Shown: positions 1 through 8,747, counted from the first letter of the stretch. The stretch is 64,000 nucleotides of DNA from Actinophytocola sp035995025 (GCA_035995025.1 DASYKY010000044.1:9939-73938); one strand, 5' to 3'. Program-made: numbers and translations. Notes: generated by a model not told the origin, from the letters alone.

Positions 1-725
1 AGCGCGCCGCGGCCGCCGAGCTCGAGGCCGCGCGCCGGCTGGTGACCGACCCCGCGGACTGGCGGCCCGACTGGTACGAGGGCCTCATCGCGATGGCCGC
101 GCGCAGGCCGGCCGACGCGACCGCCGCGTTCGAGAAGGTCTACGACGCGGTGCCCGGCGAGATCGCGCCGAAGCTCGCGCTCGGCATCGGCAACGAGTAC
201 ACCGGCGACTACTTCCGGGCCGCCCGGTACTACGAGCTGGTCTGGCGCACCGACCACTCCTGGGTCAGCGCCGCGTTCGGCCTCGCCCGCATGTACCTCG
301 TGCAGGGCGGGCGGACGAGCGCGATCGAGGTGCTCGAGGGCGTGCCGGACAGCTCCAGCCACCACGTCGCCGCGCAGGTCGCCGCCATCAAGATCAAGAC
401 CGACTCTTCGGTGCCGGTCGGCGAGCACGACCTGCACGACGCCGCCCGGCGGCTGGAGCGGCTCGCGCTGGACGCCGAGCGCCGCACCACGCTGTCCGCC
501 GAGGTGCTCGAGGCCGCGTACGGCTGGGTCCGGGCCGGCCGCCCGGAGCCGGCCGCGGCCGGCTCCGACACGCGGAGCGTGCTGGGCTGCCGGCTCGTCG
601 AGCGCGAGCTGCGGTTCGGGCTGGAGCGCTGCTACCGCGCACTGGCCCGTCTCGCGGGCACCCCGGAGCAGCGGCACGCGCTGGTCGACAAGGCCAACTC
701 GATCCGGCCGCGCACCATCACCTGA
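1..725 (+). CDS. pknG: Serine/threonine protein kinase PknG, C-terminal TPR part (5' end outside window)
   Basis: The reading frame is open from the first bases of the window, so the gene begins upstream; the GTG at 42 is an internal valine, not a start. What remains (about 240 residues) is the helical tetratricopeptide region that ends actinobacterial PknG: repeats resembling AAFEKVYDAVPGE and FRAARYYELVWRTD, then the helical tail with ERCYRALARLAGT. PknG is a soluble kinase that controls 2-oxoglutarate/glutamate metabolism through GarA-type FHA proteins; the kinase and rubredoxin-like domains would lie before position 1. The assignment rests on the TPR pattern and tail only, as no kinase motif is visible here. 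The gene ends 15 bp before a convergent metallophosphoesterase gene. Confidence 0.85.
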   Translation, partial: RAAAAELEAARRLVTDPADWRPDWYEGLIAMAARRPADATAAFEKVYDAVPGEIAPKLALGIGNEYTGDYFRAARYYELVWRTDHSWVSAAFGLARMYLVQGGRTSAIEVLEGVPDSSSHHVAAQVAAIKIKTDSSVPVGEHDLHDAARRLERLALDAERRTTLSAEVLEAAYGWVRAGRPEPAAAGSDTRSVLGCRLVERELRFGLERCYRALARLAGTPEQRHALVDKANSIRPRTIT

Positions 726-740
726 GCCGGGTACGCGAGT

Positions 741-1943
741 TCAGCCGGCCGCCGGGTGCAGCTCGACCAGCGTGATGTCCGGCGGCGCGCCAACCCGCAC
801 GGGCGGGCCCCAGAAGCCCGCGCCACGCGTCACGTACAGCCATGTTTCGTCCACTTTGGACAGACCGGCCAGCGACGGCTGGGACAGCGCGACGACGTGG
901 TGGAACGGGTAGAGCTGCCCGCCGTGCGTGTGCCCGGACAGCTGCAGGTCCACGCCGCGCTTCGCCGCGTCGGACACCTGCACCGGCTGGTGGGCCATCA
1001 GCACGCACGGCCGGCCGGCGCCGCGGCCGGCCAGCGCGCGGTCGAAGTCCGGGGCGTCGTTGTGGGACCGGCCACCCAGGTCGGTCACGCCGGCGAGGTC
1101 GAACGACGCGCCGCCGCGGGTGATCGTCGTGCGTTCGTTGCGCAGCGTGTGCACGCCCAGCCGGTCCAGCTCGCGCACCCAGCCGTCCGGGTCCACGAAG
1201 TACTCGTGGTTGCCGGTGACGAAGAAGCTGCCCGCGCTGGAGGTCAGGTCCCGCAGCGGCGCGGCGGCGTCGCCGAGGTCGGCGACCGTCCCGTCGGCGA
1301 GGTCGCCGACGATCGCCACCAGGTCCGGCTCCGACTCGTTGATCATCGCCACGATCCGCTCGGTGTGCGAGCGGCGCAGGATGGCGCTCAGGTGAATGTC
1401 GCTGACGACCGCGATCCGGTACCCGGCCAGCGACGGGTCGAGCGCCCGCAGCGGCACCCGTACGCGCAGCAGGTCCGGCGGGCCCAGCGCGCTCGCCAGC
1501 CCGGTACCGACCAGCGACGCGGCCCCGGCCCCGGCGACCAGCGCGACGCCCCGCGCCAGGAACAGCCGCCTGCCCTGGTCGGGGACCGGCGCGGTCCGCG
1601 GCGCCGGCGGCGGTTCCGTCGCCGTCGCGGCCGTCGCCTCGAGCGGACGGCGGCGCACCCACCCGCGCAGCGCCAGCCGGGGCAGCTCCAGCAGCAGCGT
1701 GATCAGGAACAGGTAGAACAGCATCGCGAACCAGATGTAGCCGGGCCAGGCGAACCACTGCCCGACGTCCGGGTCGATCTCGCGCCCCAGCGTCAGGGTC
1801 GCGAACACCAGCAGCGCCAGCACCACGGTCGCGACCGTTGCCGCGCGCCGTGGCCGCCCCGGCCGGGTGGTGTCCTTGACCAGGCGTTTCCACAGGTACC
1901 AGTGCATCAGCGCGAACAGCACGCCGATGATCACGCCGAACAT
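741..1943 (-). CDS. Membrane-anchored metallophosphoesterase (YkuE/YaeI-like)
   Basis: A 400-residue protein with hydrophobic segments at about residues 1-18, 35-52, 65-88 and 130-152, followed by a calcineurin-type phosphoesterase domain. The metal-ligand signatures are all present: SDIHLS (181-186), GDLADG, GNHEYF, LMAHQP and SGHTHGGQ. The catalytic domain is expected outside the membrane, as in YkuE/YaeI-type phosphodiesterases acting on lipids or nucleotides; the substrate cannot be told. The ATG at 1943 is chosen because AGGAG lies about 8 nt upstream and because the protein then starts directly with the first membrane helix. The much longer open frame that continues upstream across the thioesterase gene is not coding. 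The thioesterase gene lies 11 bp upstream on the same strand, so the two are probably cotranscribed. Confidence 0.9.
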   Translation of the reverse strand: MFGVIIGVLFALMHWYLWKRLVKDTTRPGRPRRAATVATVVLALLVFATLTLGREIDPDVGQWFAWPGYIWFAMLFYLFLITLLLELPRLALRGWVRRRPLEATAATATEPPPAPRTAPVPDQGRRLFLARGVALVAGAGAASLVGTGLASALGPPDLLRVRVPLRALDPSLAGYRIAVVSDIHLSAILRRSHTERIVAMINESEPDLVAIVGDLADGTVADLGDAAAPLRDLTSSAGSFFVTGNHEYFVDPDGWVRELDRLGVHTLRNERTTITRGGASFDLAGVTDLGGRSHNDAPDFDRALAGRGAGRPCVLMAHQPVQVSDAAKRGVDLQLSGHTHGGQLYPFHHVVALSQPSLAGLSKVDETWLYVTRGAGFWGPPVRVGAPPDITLVELHPAAG

Positions 1944-1954
1944 CGCGGGCGCTC

Positions 1955-2536
1955 CTAGGGATTGATGTCGAAGCGGCGTGCCCGCGGCAGCTCGGGGCTC
2001 TCCGCGACGGTGCGCACGTCCTCGGCGCGCCCGTGCTCGACGAAGTGGCTGTAGTCGACGATGACGAACAGCGCCCGCGCGCGCAGCGCGAGCGGCCCGT
2101 CCGGCGCGTTCAGCCGGCCGTCGGCGCTCGTGTACACCTTGCGCCCGGCGATCCCGTCGAGCGTGCCGACGATGTGCAGCGTCGAGCCGACCGGGACCGG
2201 CCGCAGGAAGTCCGTCTCGAGCCGGCCGGTGACGGCCGGGCGGCGCAGCAGCTGGCCGACCGTCGCCCCCAGCGCCTCGTCGAACGCGCACGCCAGCAGG
2301 CCGCCATGGGCCAGGCCCGGCGCGCCCTGGTGGGCCTCGGTGACGGTGAACTGGGCGAGGATCGTCCGCCCCTCGCCGGCTTCCGTCTGCAGGTGCAGGC
2401 CGTGCTCGACCTCGTCGCCGCAGCCGAAGCAGTAGGCGTAGTGCGGCCCGAGCTTGCTGCCGGGCGCGGGGGCGTCCGGGTGCCGGGCGGGCTGCTCGAC
2501 CTCGACGGGCGGCCAGGGCTGGGGTGTCCGACTCAC
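1955..2536 (-). CDS. Hotdog-fold acyl-CoA thioesterase (PaaI/YbgC-type)
   Basis: A 193-residue protein with the single-hotdog thioesterase pattern: a CFGC-containing N-terminal stretch, then LAHGGLLACAFDEALG, which is the HGG..A..D/E signature at the start of the central helix, and a following strand pair (FLRPVPVGSTLHIVG). It probably hydrolyses a small or aromatic acyl-CoA; the substrate is unknown. The GTG at 2536 is preferred because conserved sequence starts soon after it (SRTPQPWPP) and no Shine-Dalgarno is visible, so a leaderless transcript is likely; frames further upstream read through low-quality sequence. It lies immediately upstream of the metallophosphoesterase gene on the same strand. 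Confidence 0.85.
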   Translation of the reverse strand: MSRTPQPWPPVEVEQPARHPDAPAPGSKLGPHYAYCFGCGDEVEHGLHLQTEAGEGRTILAQFTVTEAHQGAPGLAHGGLLACAFDEALGATVGQLLRRPAVTGRLETDFLRPVPVGSTLHIVGTLDGIAGRKVYTSADGRLNAPDGPLALRARALFVIVDYSHFVEHGRAEDVRTVAESPELPRARRFDINP

Positions 2537-2909
2537 GTGACCAGCGTAGTTCGGCGCCGGTGTTGCCCCGCTGAGCCGTCGCCGTGCCCCGCTGTGCAAC
2601 CGCCCTGGGGCGCCCGGCGCGGCGGGGATGGAATGGAACCCGACCGAGGAGGTGCGACATCGAACAGGAGCGACCGGAGCGGTCCGGCGAGGAAAGCATC
2701 CCTTCGGTGCTGGACGTGGTGACACCGGCACTGGAACGCTCGTCGGAACTGGCCGACCGCCTGGCCAGGCTGCTGCTCCCGGCACGCTTGTTCAGCTGAG
2801 TCACGAATGTGACCAGCTGTGCAGTCCGTGCCGGATTTGGTGGCCGAGTAACGTCACCACGACCAGGCTGATGCCCAACAGCAGGCACCCGGGGTGGAGG
2901 ATTAGGTCC
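2537..2909. other. Divergent intergenic region with a possible ATC-start mini-ORF
   Basis: About 370 bp separate the leftward thioesterase from the rightward ESX operon. A perfect AGGAGG (2647-2652) is followed after 6 nt by ATC at 2659, opening a 46-codon frame that ends at 2799 (amphipathic: SELADRLARLLLPARLFS at the end). There is no ATG/GTG at the right spacing in that frame, so translation is speculative. The rest looks like promoter DNA. Confidence 0.3.
2800..2813. promoter_or_regulatory. Palindrome GTCAC-GAAT-GTGAC upstream of the ESX operon
   Basis: A perfect inverted repeat with 5-bp arms and a 4-bp centre lies about 100 bp before the first ESX gene. It may be an operator for the operon promoter. 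The function is inferred from symmetry and position only. Confidence 0.35.
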
Positions 2910-3377
2910 ATGGCGCGCGAGAGGGTGGACAGCTTCTCGGAGGCGAAGGAGCTGTCCCACGACCACAAGACGGTCAGACCGCACCGTCCAGGGCCGGACA
3001 TCCACGCCGGCCAGGCCCAGACGCACGGGGCGACCGGCCAGAACATGGACGGCATCAGTGCCGACTTCCAGCGGCTCACCGAGCTGTACGGCCAGCTGCA
3101 GGCGCTGCGCGACCGGCTGGTGGCGCACCGCACCGCCGCGGCGGAGCTGACCGGCCCGCTCACGGACGGCACGAGCCCGGTCACCGCGCCGATGCGCAAG
3201 GCGTTCTTCCAGCGCGCCGACGTGGACGAGGGGGTCCAGGGCGCCCTCGACCAGTACATCGGCGAGCTGGACGCGGTCCGCGCCGCCATCGTGAACACCC
3301 TGCAGACCTACCAGGGCGTCGAGGGCGACGCCGTCGCCCGCTTCAACGGGCTCCCGGGCCTGGAGGGGACGGACTGA
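2910..3377 (+). CDS. ESX/WXG100-superfamily-like helical protein, first gene of type VII substrate operon
   Basis: A 155-residue mostly helical protein. After a charged, His-rich N-terminus comes a helix (NMDGISADFQRLTELYGQLQ), a short linker and a second long helix ending in NTLQTYQGVEGDAVARF, which resembles the helix-turn-helix hairpin of WXG100 proteins although the Trp is missing. The ATG at 2910 has GGAGG (2896-2900) at good spacing; the frame is open further upstream but that stretch does not look coding. The stop codon overlaps the next start by one base (TGATG), so translation is coupled. Its place at the head of a five-gene run of WXG/PPE-like proteins suggests an ESX substrate or partner; no ESX core gene (eccC, eccD, mycP) is in the window. 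Confidence 0.7.
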   Translation: MARERVDSFSEAKELSHDHKTVRPHRPGPDIHAGQAQTHGATGQNMDGISADFQRLTELYGQLQALRDRLVAHRTAAAELTGPLTDGTSPVTAPMRKAFFQRADVDEGVQGALDQYIGELDAVRAAIVNTLQTYQGVEGDAVARFNGLPGLEGTD

Positions 3378-4636
3378 TGAACGCGCCGGACGACTACGAC
3401 CCCGACCGCCTGCACAAGACGTTCGGCCAGGTCCACAAGCCGGGCAAGGACGCGCGGGCCGAGGCCGCGAAGCGGACCCGGCAGAAGCGGGCCAACCGCA
3501 TGCCGGGGCACTTCGGCAAGGCCAACTGGGAGGCCTACCAGCACTTCGAGCTCTACAACATGATCATGAAGGCCGACCCGCGGCAGATGTACGACCGCGC
3601 GCAGAGCTGGAAGACGCTTGCCGAGGACATCGAGACCACCACCTCCGACGTGCAGAACGTCGTCGAGCAGGTCATGACGTCGTGGCAGGGCCAGGCCGCG
3701 GTGAACGCGGGCACGGCCACCTCGGGGCTGATGCAGTGGGCGGGCACCGCGAGCCACACGGCTTCCACGGTCGCCGCGAACATGTCCAGCTACTCGGACG
3801 CGGTCGCCACCGCGCAGCGGCACATGCCGCCCCCGGGCTTCTCCACCGCCGAGCAGCGCTTCCGCGACGGCTACTCGGTCATGACCACCGGCGGCCCGGC
3901 CGACGCGGTGTTCCTCAAGCAGCTCCTCTCCGACGGCATGGTCAGCCAGCAGCAGGCCCACGCCCGCAAGGCCGAGGCCGTGTCGGTCATGGAGGAGTAC
4001 GAGTCGCACAGCAGGTCCGTGCACGACGAGATGCCGCACTTCACCGACGCCGCGGCGACCACGAAGGACGCGCCCGCGTGGACCCCGGCCGGGTCCACCC
4101 CGGGCGGTGGCGGCGCGGGCGGTGGCGGCTCGGCCTCGCCCGGGTTCCCGCCGGCCGGCAGCTCCGGCTCGAGCGTGCCCAGCGGCAACGCCTCCACCGC
4201 GGCGTCGAGCTTCGTCGACCCGCTCACGATCGGTGCCGGCAGTCCCGGCGGCGGCGGCGGCTTCCCCGGTTCGACCGGGTTCGGCGGCGTGGGCAGCCTG
4301 AACGGCAGCGGCGCGGACGCGCTGCGCGGCGGAGCCGGCTTCGGCGGCGCCGGCGGTGCGTTCGGCGGCGGCGCGGGTCTCGGCGGCAGCGCCGGGGCTG
4401 GCGCGATGGGCCCGGGTGCGCTCATGGGCCGCGGGGCCGGCGGCGTCGTCGGCGGGCCCGGCGGCGGCCTGCTCGGCGGAGCCGGTGCGCGCGGTGGCGC
4501 GGGTGGCTTCGGCGGCATGCCCGTCGGCCACGGCGCGAACGGCGAAGAGGACGGCGAGCACACCAACAAGTACGACGAGGGCCTCGACCTGTTCGACGAC
4601 CTGCCGCCCGCCTATCCTCCGGTGTTCGGCGCGTAG
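3377..4636 (+). CDS. PPE-like ESX substrate with Gly-rich C-terminal tail
   Basis: A 419-residue protein. Residues about 50-220 are helical with the WXG-type turn SWQGQAAVN in the middle and an ANMSSYSDAVATAQ helix, matching the helical-hairpin part of PPE/WXG100 proteins. Residues about 235-395 are almost entirely Gly/Ala/Ser/Pro, forming a flexible tail, and the end is acidic (DLFDDLPPAYPPVFGA). This layout is typical of the long partner in actinobacterial ESX substrate pairs and is expected to be secreted or surface-exposed. The start overlaps the upstream stop (TGATG). The Gly-rich tail is a likely site of length variation between strains. Confidence 0.75.
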   Translation: MNAPDDYDPDRLHKTFGQVHKPGKDARAEAAKRTRQKRANRMPGHFGKANWEAYQHFELYNMIMKADPRQMYDRAQSWKTLAEDIETTTSDVQNVVEQVMTSWQGQAAVNAGTATSGLMQWAGTASHTASTVAANMSSYSDAVATAQRHMPPPGFSTAEQRFRDGYSVMTTGGPADAVFLKQLLSDGMVSQQQAHARKAEAVSVMEEYESHSRSVHDEMPHFTDAAATTKDAPAWTPAGSTPGGGGAGGGGSASPGFPPAGSSGSSVPSGNASTAASSFVDPLTIGAGSPGGGGGFPGSTGFGGVGSLNGSGADALRGGAGFGGAGGAFGGGAGLGGSAGAGAMGPGALMGRGAGGVVGGPGGGLLGGAGARGGAGGFGGMPVGHGANGEEDGEHTNKYDEGLDLFDDLPPAYPPVFGA

Positions 4637-4661
4637 TAGTCGACGTTTCGAGGAGGCGGCC

Positions 4662-4958
4662 GTGTCCGGGTTCGAGGCCGATCTGGCCGCCATCGGGATC
4701 ACCGCAGGCGTCCTGGGCTCGGCGGCGGAGTCCGTCGCCGCGGCCGTGGACCGGCTCGACGGCGCCACGGGGCTCGGGCCGGGCAGGCTCGACGCCGTGA
4801 CCGGCACGCTGATCGCCGACACCCGGGCGGAGCTGTCCGGCCTGCTGCGCGCGGTCAAGGACGACGCGGCGCTGGTCGAGTCCATCCGCGGCGGGTACGC
4901 CGCACTCGACGAGGACGTCGCGGCGTCGCTGCGCCGCGCGGGCGGTGATCGCTGGTGA
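4662..4958 (+). CDS. Small ESX-operon helical protein
   Basis: A 98-residue acidic helical protein starting at GTG 4662, with GAGGAGG (4650-4656) in the correct place. It contains two helices (AGVLGSAAESVAAAVDRL and LIADTRAELSGLLRAVKDD) joined by a Gly-rich turn, so the size and shape are WXG100-like but no WXG tripeptide is seen. It may dimerise with one of its neighbours. Its stop overlaps the next start (GTGA), so it is translated with the downstream WXG100-type gene. No precise function can be assigned. Confidence 0.65.
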   Translation: MSGFEADLAAIGITAGVLGSAAESVAAAVDRLDGATGLGPGRLDAVTGTLIADTRAELSGLLRAVKDDAALVESIRGGYAALDEDVAASLRRAGGDRW

Positions 4959-5758
4959 GCGCGTACCAGGGCCCCTACCGGGGGCTGCAGTTCGACCCGA
5001 CGCCCGGCCGGGTGGACGCGGTGCAGGCCGCGCTCGGCCAGCTGACCGCCGCGGACTCCGCGCTCGGCACGGTCGAGCCCGCCCTGCACGAGGCCGAGCG
5101 GCGCTCGGCGGGCTGGCAGGGCGACGCGGCGGAGACGTTCCGCGGCCGGCTGCGCGAGACCCCGTCGGACTTCGACGCCACGCAGCGGCGGCTGCGCCAG
5201 GCCGTCACCGCGCTCGAGCGGTGGTCGGAGGTGCTCCTGGCGAACCAGCGGCACACCGAGTCCCTCGACGCCGAGGCCGTGCGGATCCGCCGACAGCTCT
5301 CCGGCGCGCGGGACGCGATGGCCGACAAGCAGAACGCCCTCGACCTCGCGGCCACCCCGACCGCGGCGGCGGGCGCGAGCATCGAGCTGGCTGGCGTCAC
5401 CAACCACGTCACCGACCTCGAGGCACGGCTCGACGAGGTCCTCGACAAGGCCCGCACGCTCGCCCGCGAACACCAGCGAGCGGCCGACGAGGCCGCCGAC
5501 GAGCTGACCTCGGCCGGCGCCGCGGACCTGGCGCCGCGCGCCGTGGCGCGGTCGCCGATCCACGCGCTCGCCGGCGTGCTCTCCGACGCGTCGCGGACCG
5601 CCGCCACGCTCGGCGGACTGCTCCGCCCGCCCGGCGCGACCGCGCACCCGGTGGCCGCCGGGGCGCCCAGGTCGTTCGCCGCCACGCTCGCCGGCGGGCT
5701 GCGGCCGACCGGTGAGCAGATCGTGCTTGGCGAGACCCCCCTGCGGGCGGACTCGTGA
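4955..5758 (+). CDS. WXG100-domain protein, ESX substrate or putative toxin carrier
   Basis: A 267-residue protein whose N-terminal 100 residues form a WXG100 hairpin: the helix AALHEAERR-type segment, the turn GWQGDAAETFRGRL and a second helix ending in WSEVLLANQRHTESL. A long coiled-coil-like region follows (about 110-180, rich in Ala, Glu, Arg and Asp), then an Ala/Arg/Pro tail. The length beyond the WXG domain recalls ESX effector or scaffold proteins, but no toxin domain is recognisable. It overlaps both neighbours (GTGA at each end), so it lies inside one operon. Confidence 0.75.
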   Translation: MSAYQGPYRGLQFDPTPGRVDAVQAALGQLTAADSALGTVEPALHEAERRSAGWQGDAAETFRGRLRETPSDFDATQRRLRQAVTALERWSEVLLANQRHTESLDAEAVRIRRQLSGARDAMADKQNALDLAATPTAAAGASIELAGVTNHVTDLEARLDEVLDKARTLAREHQRAADEAADELTSAGAADLAPRAVARSPIHALAGVLSDASRTAATLGGLLRPPGATAHPVAAGAPRSFAATLAGGLRPTGEQIVLGETPLRADS

Positions 5759-6372
5759 GACTCGCGGCGATCGCCGGGGTGGCGCCGGTGTCCGTGCAGT
5801 CGGTCGAGGCCACCGAGCTGGCGCTGACCGCCGCGATCATCGACGTGCGGGGCCGTGAGGCCGAGCACGACCCGGGCGTGGCGCTCGCCGCGCGCGACGC
5901 CGCCGAGCTGGCGCACGCGAACGGCGCGGGCCTGGTGGCAGTCGTGACGCACGCGGCCGCCGACCCCGGGATCCTCGTCGGCATGGTCGTCACCGCCGAC
6001 ACCCCGCTCGGCCCGGACGCGGCCGCGGAGCTGCGCCACTACCTCGCCGACGGCGGCGGGCCGGACATCCGCGAGGTGACCGAGTCACGCACCGAGCGCG
6101 GTTACCCCGTGGTGATCGCCGAGCGGATCCTCGTCGACGGCCCGTCCCGCGACGCCCCGCCGGCGGGCTGCCAGCTGCAGGCCGTGGTGATCGACCCGCC
6201 GGGCCGGCGGATGGCCGTGTTCACCCTGCACTCCACCACCGGCCGCGGCTGGCTGGAGCTGGCCGGGGTACTCGGCCGACTGGTGTCCTCTGTGGACTTC
6301 GAGGCCCTTCCCGCCGCTCCGGAATCCACAGTGTCGGTTGCGTCCCAGCGAACTGTGCCGGGGCGCGGTTGA
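5755..6372 (+). CDS. Conserved ESX-operon protein of unknown function, last gene
   Basis: A 205-residue alpha/beta protein starting at GTG 5755, overlapping the upstream stop. No signal peptide, membrane helix or WXG turn is visible. The sequence alternates short hydrophobic strands (VVIAERILVDG, AVVIDPPGRRMAVFTL) and helices; such globular proteins at the end of ESX substrate operons often serve as chaperones or specificity factors, which is inference from position only. The gene ends close to the convergent AraC-type regulator. I do not recognise a named family. Confidence 0.65.
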   Translation: MRLAAIAGVAPVSVQSVEATELALTAAIIDVRGREAEHDPGVALAARDAAELAHANGAGLVAVVTHAAADPGILVGMVVTADTPLGPDAAAELRHYLADGGGPDIREVTESRTERGYPVVIAERILVDGPSRDAPPAGCQLQAVVIDPPGRRMAVFTLHSTTGRGWLELAGVLGRLVSSVDFEALPAAPESTVSVASQRTVPGRG

Positions 6373-6426
6373 CTGTGGCCGGGTGCCGTCACGGTGCCCC
6401 GAGGTTCCGTTGGTCGGCGCCGGGCC

Positions 6427-7356
6427 TTAGCCCCTCAGTATCCGGTCGCGGTAGTCGCGCGGGGTCTCGCCGACCACCTTGCGGAAGGTGCGCGAGAAGT
6501 GGGCCGCGTTGGCGAAGCCGCACTGCCGGGAGATCTCGCCGATGCCCTTCACCGCGTGTGCCGGGTCGCCCAGCAGCTCCCTGGCCCGGTCGATGCGCAG
6601 CTGCCGGATCCGGCCGGACACCCCGTCGCCGTCGTCGAAGAGCTGGTAGAGGCGGCGGCGGGAGATGAACAGGGCGTCCGCGATGCGGTCCGCGGACAGC
6701 GCCGGGTCGGCCAGGTTCTCCTTGATGTACTCGACCGCGTCGCGGCGGCGGGTGGCGATCGCGTCCGCGCGGTTCAGCTCGGTGCGCAGCGCACTGCGCA
6801 GCACCAGCTCGGCGAGCCCGGTCAGGTACGGCCGGATCCCGTGCTGGTCGAGCGAGTCGGCGACCACCAGCAGGTGCGCCACGGCCGCCGCGAACAGCGT
6901 CTGCAGTGGACGCTCCACCGGCACCGGGCGGAACAGCAGCGGCCGCAGCTCGCCGAAGCTGATCGACAGCTTGCCGGTCGCGACGGTCAGCAGCACCGTG
7001 CCGTGCCGGCCCGCCCGCTCGCCGGGCTGGGCCCGCAGCGCGCACTCGGCGAACTCGAGGTTCACCCCGCCCGCCGGCAGGTACCGGGGCAGCGAGGCCC
7101 GCATAACCAGCTGGATCTGCTCGGGCTCCGCCCTGGCCTTCGCGAGCGACGGCTGGCGGATCGCGTCGATCGCGAGCCGCGCGGCGCTCGCCCCGGACGA
7201 CCGGACCACGAGGTAGCCGGCGGCCACCTCGTCGTCGCCGGGAGACAGTTCGTCGTCGTCGTAGACGGACGGCGTGCCGAGCACGGCCGACAGCGCCGCG
7301 AACCGCCGCTCCAGGTTGGCCGGGACCCGCCGGGGTTGTGCCGCCCCACCATGCAT
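6427..7356 (-). CDS. AraC-family transcriptional regulator
   Basis: A protein of about 309 residues. The N-terminal 180 residues form a ligand-sensing domain of the AraC-binding-like type (LSISFGELRPLLFRPVP). The C-terminal 100 residues hold the two helix-turn-helix units of the AraC family: LSADRIADALFISRRRLYQLF and IGEISRQCGFANAAHFSRTFRKVVG, followed by the usual TPRDYR end. The start at ATG 7356 is preferred over a TTG five codons upstream because GGGAG lies 7-8 nt before it. The gene is 84 bp downstream of the L,D-transpeptidase gene on the same strand and may be read through from it. The regulated genes are unknown. Confidence 0.85.
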   Translation of the reverse strand: MHGGAAQPRRVPANLERRFAALSAVLGTPSVYDDDELSPGDDEVAAGYLVVRSSGASAARLAIDAIRQPSLAKARAEPEQIQLVMRASLPRYLPAGGVNLEFAECALRAQPGERAGRHGTVLLTVATGKLSISFGELRPLLFRPVPVERPLQTLFAAAVAHLLVVADSLDQHGIRPYLTGLAELVLRSALRTELNRADAIATRRRDAVEYIKENLADPALSADRIADALFISRRRLYQLFDDGDGVSGRIRQLRIDRARELLGDPAHAVKGIGEISRQCGFANAAHFSRTFRKVVGETPRDYRDRILRG

Positions 7357-7440
7357 CACGCGCTCCCGCAAGCCGCCGGACCCTGGACCTCGCTCGCGCG
7401 AATTATGCCTCGCCGCCGCGCCCGCTCGTGCCGCCCGCGC

Positions 7441-8658
7441 TCAGGCGCCCGCCGACATCCCGACCCAGTTGGGCCACGAGATGGCCCAGTCGTAGTAGTC
7501 GCCGTCGGTCGGGTCGAGCTGCTTGGTGCTGCCGGTGATCTCCACCGGGTCGCCGACCAGCGCCTCGTCGAAGTAGATCTTGGCCTTGTCCGGGGCGAGG
7601 TTCACGCAGCCGTGCGAGACGTTCGTGTTGCCCTGCGCCCAGATCGAGGGGGCGTAGCCGTGGATGAACTCGCCGTTGTTGGAGATCCGGACCGCCCACG
7701 GCACCTCGACGTTGAAGTACTTGTACTTCGGGTTCGACATCTTGTACGTCGAGCTCTTGGACAGCACGACGTGCGTGCCGCTGTTGGTCACCCGGCCCGG
7801 GTCGGAGTCCAGGCCCATGCTGGCCGGGAAGTTCTGGACCAGCTTGCCGCCGCGGTAGACGAGCACCCGGTGGGTCCTCGTGTTCGCCTTCACGACCTGG
7901 TTGCGGCCGATGGTGAAGTGCGAGGTGAGGTCGTCCGCGCCGAACACGCCGTCGCCGAAGGGCACGGCGTAGAGGTTGAGGTTCACGTTGACCTGGGTGC
8001 CGGCCGGCCAGTAGTTGCGGGGCCGCCAGTGGGCCGTCTGGCCGTCCAGCCACGCCCACGCGCCCTGTACCGCCACGGACGTGCGCACGACCATCGCCTT
8101 CTCGGCGGCGGCCTTGTCGGTGACCGGGCTGTCGAAGGTGACCGAGATCGGCATCGCGACGCCGTAGGTCTGGCCGTCGCCGGTGTTGATGGACGCACCG
8201 GTCAGGCCGTTCGGGGTGACCGTGGTGAAGGCGCCGGCGATCTGCTTGCTCGCCCCGTCCGCGCCGAGCGCCCGGCCGGTCCACTTGTAGGTCTTGGCGA
8301 AGCCGAGCGGCTCGCCGACCGTCCAGGTGCGGTGGTCGGGCGAGAGCGTGCCCGTCACCTTCTCGCCCGCCGGGTTCGTAAGCGCCAGCGACTGGATCGT
8401 TCCGTCACTGACGGTGACTCTGACCGGTGCGACCGGGTTGACGTTCTTCGCGCCGACGGCCGGCTGCAGCGCGATCTTGGCCGCCGGCTTCGGCGCGGCC
8501 TGGACCTTGGGCTTCTCGTCGCCGACGTGCGGCAACACCTTCGCCGGGCCGTCGTTGCCGGAGCTGCACGCGGTCAGCCCCAGGACCGCGACCGCCCCCA
8601 GCACGGCCAGCAGCCGTGCCGACCGTGTGTAACCGTGTCCACCCCTGAGCACAGTCAT
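7441..8658 (-). CDS. Lipoprotein L,D-transpeptidase (LdtMt2-like, Ig domains + YkuD domain)
   Basis: A 405-residue exported enzyme that makes 3-3 cross-links in peptidoglycan. The N-terminus has a basic, hydrophobic signal peptide ending in the lipobox LTAC (Cys31). Two Ig-like domains follow (about 60-250), as in mycobacterial Ldt proteins, then the YkuD catalytic domain with FIHGYAPS and SHGCVN; the nucleophile is Cys351. A Trp-rich C-terminal extension (WAISWPNW) is also typical of LdtMt2. The ATG at 8658 has a GGGGGA ribosome-binding sequence. A perfect CRP/GlxR-type palindrome lies about 90-105 bp upstream, so cAMP-linked control is likely. Confidence 0.93.
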   Translation of the reverse strand: MTVLRGGHGYTRSARLLAVLGAVAVLGLTACSSGNDGPAKVLPHVGDEKPKVQAAPKPAAKIALQPAVGAKNVNPVAPVRVTVSDGTIQSLALTNPAGEKVTGTLSPDHRTWTVGEPLGFAKTYKWTGRALGADGASKQIAGAFTTVTPNGLTGASINTGDGQTYGVAMPISVTFDSPVTDKAAAEKAMVVRTSVAVQGAWAWLDGQTAHWRPRNYWPAGTQVNVNLNLYAVPFGDGVFGADDLTSHFTIGRNQVVKANTRTHRVLVYRGGKLVQNFPASMGLDSDPGRVTNSGTHVVLSKSSTYKMSNPKYKYFNVEVPWAVRISNNGEFIHGYAPSIWAQGNTNVSHGCVNLAPDKAKIYFDEALVGDPVEITGSTKQLDPTDGDYYDWAISWPNWVGMSAGA

Positions 8659-8747
8659 AGTGTCCCCCGTTCATACCCCGCCCGCAGCCCCGGCTTACTC
8701 ACACCTCTTTCGACGCTTTTACCCAGTGCGACGTTGGCTCGATCGGA

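Noticed and set aside
2628..2909. Upstream extension of the first ESX gene
   Set aside because: In frame but not coding-like, and it would bypass the well-placed GGAGG before ATG 2910.
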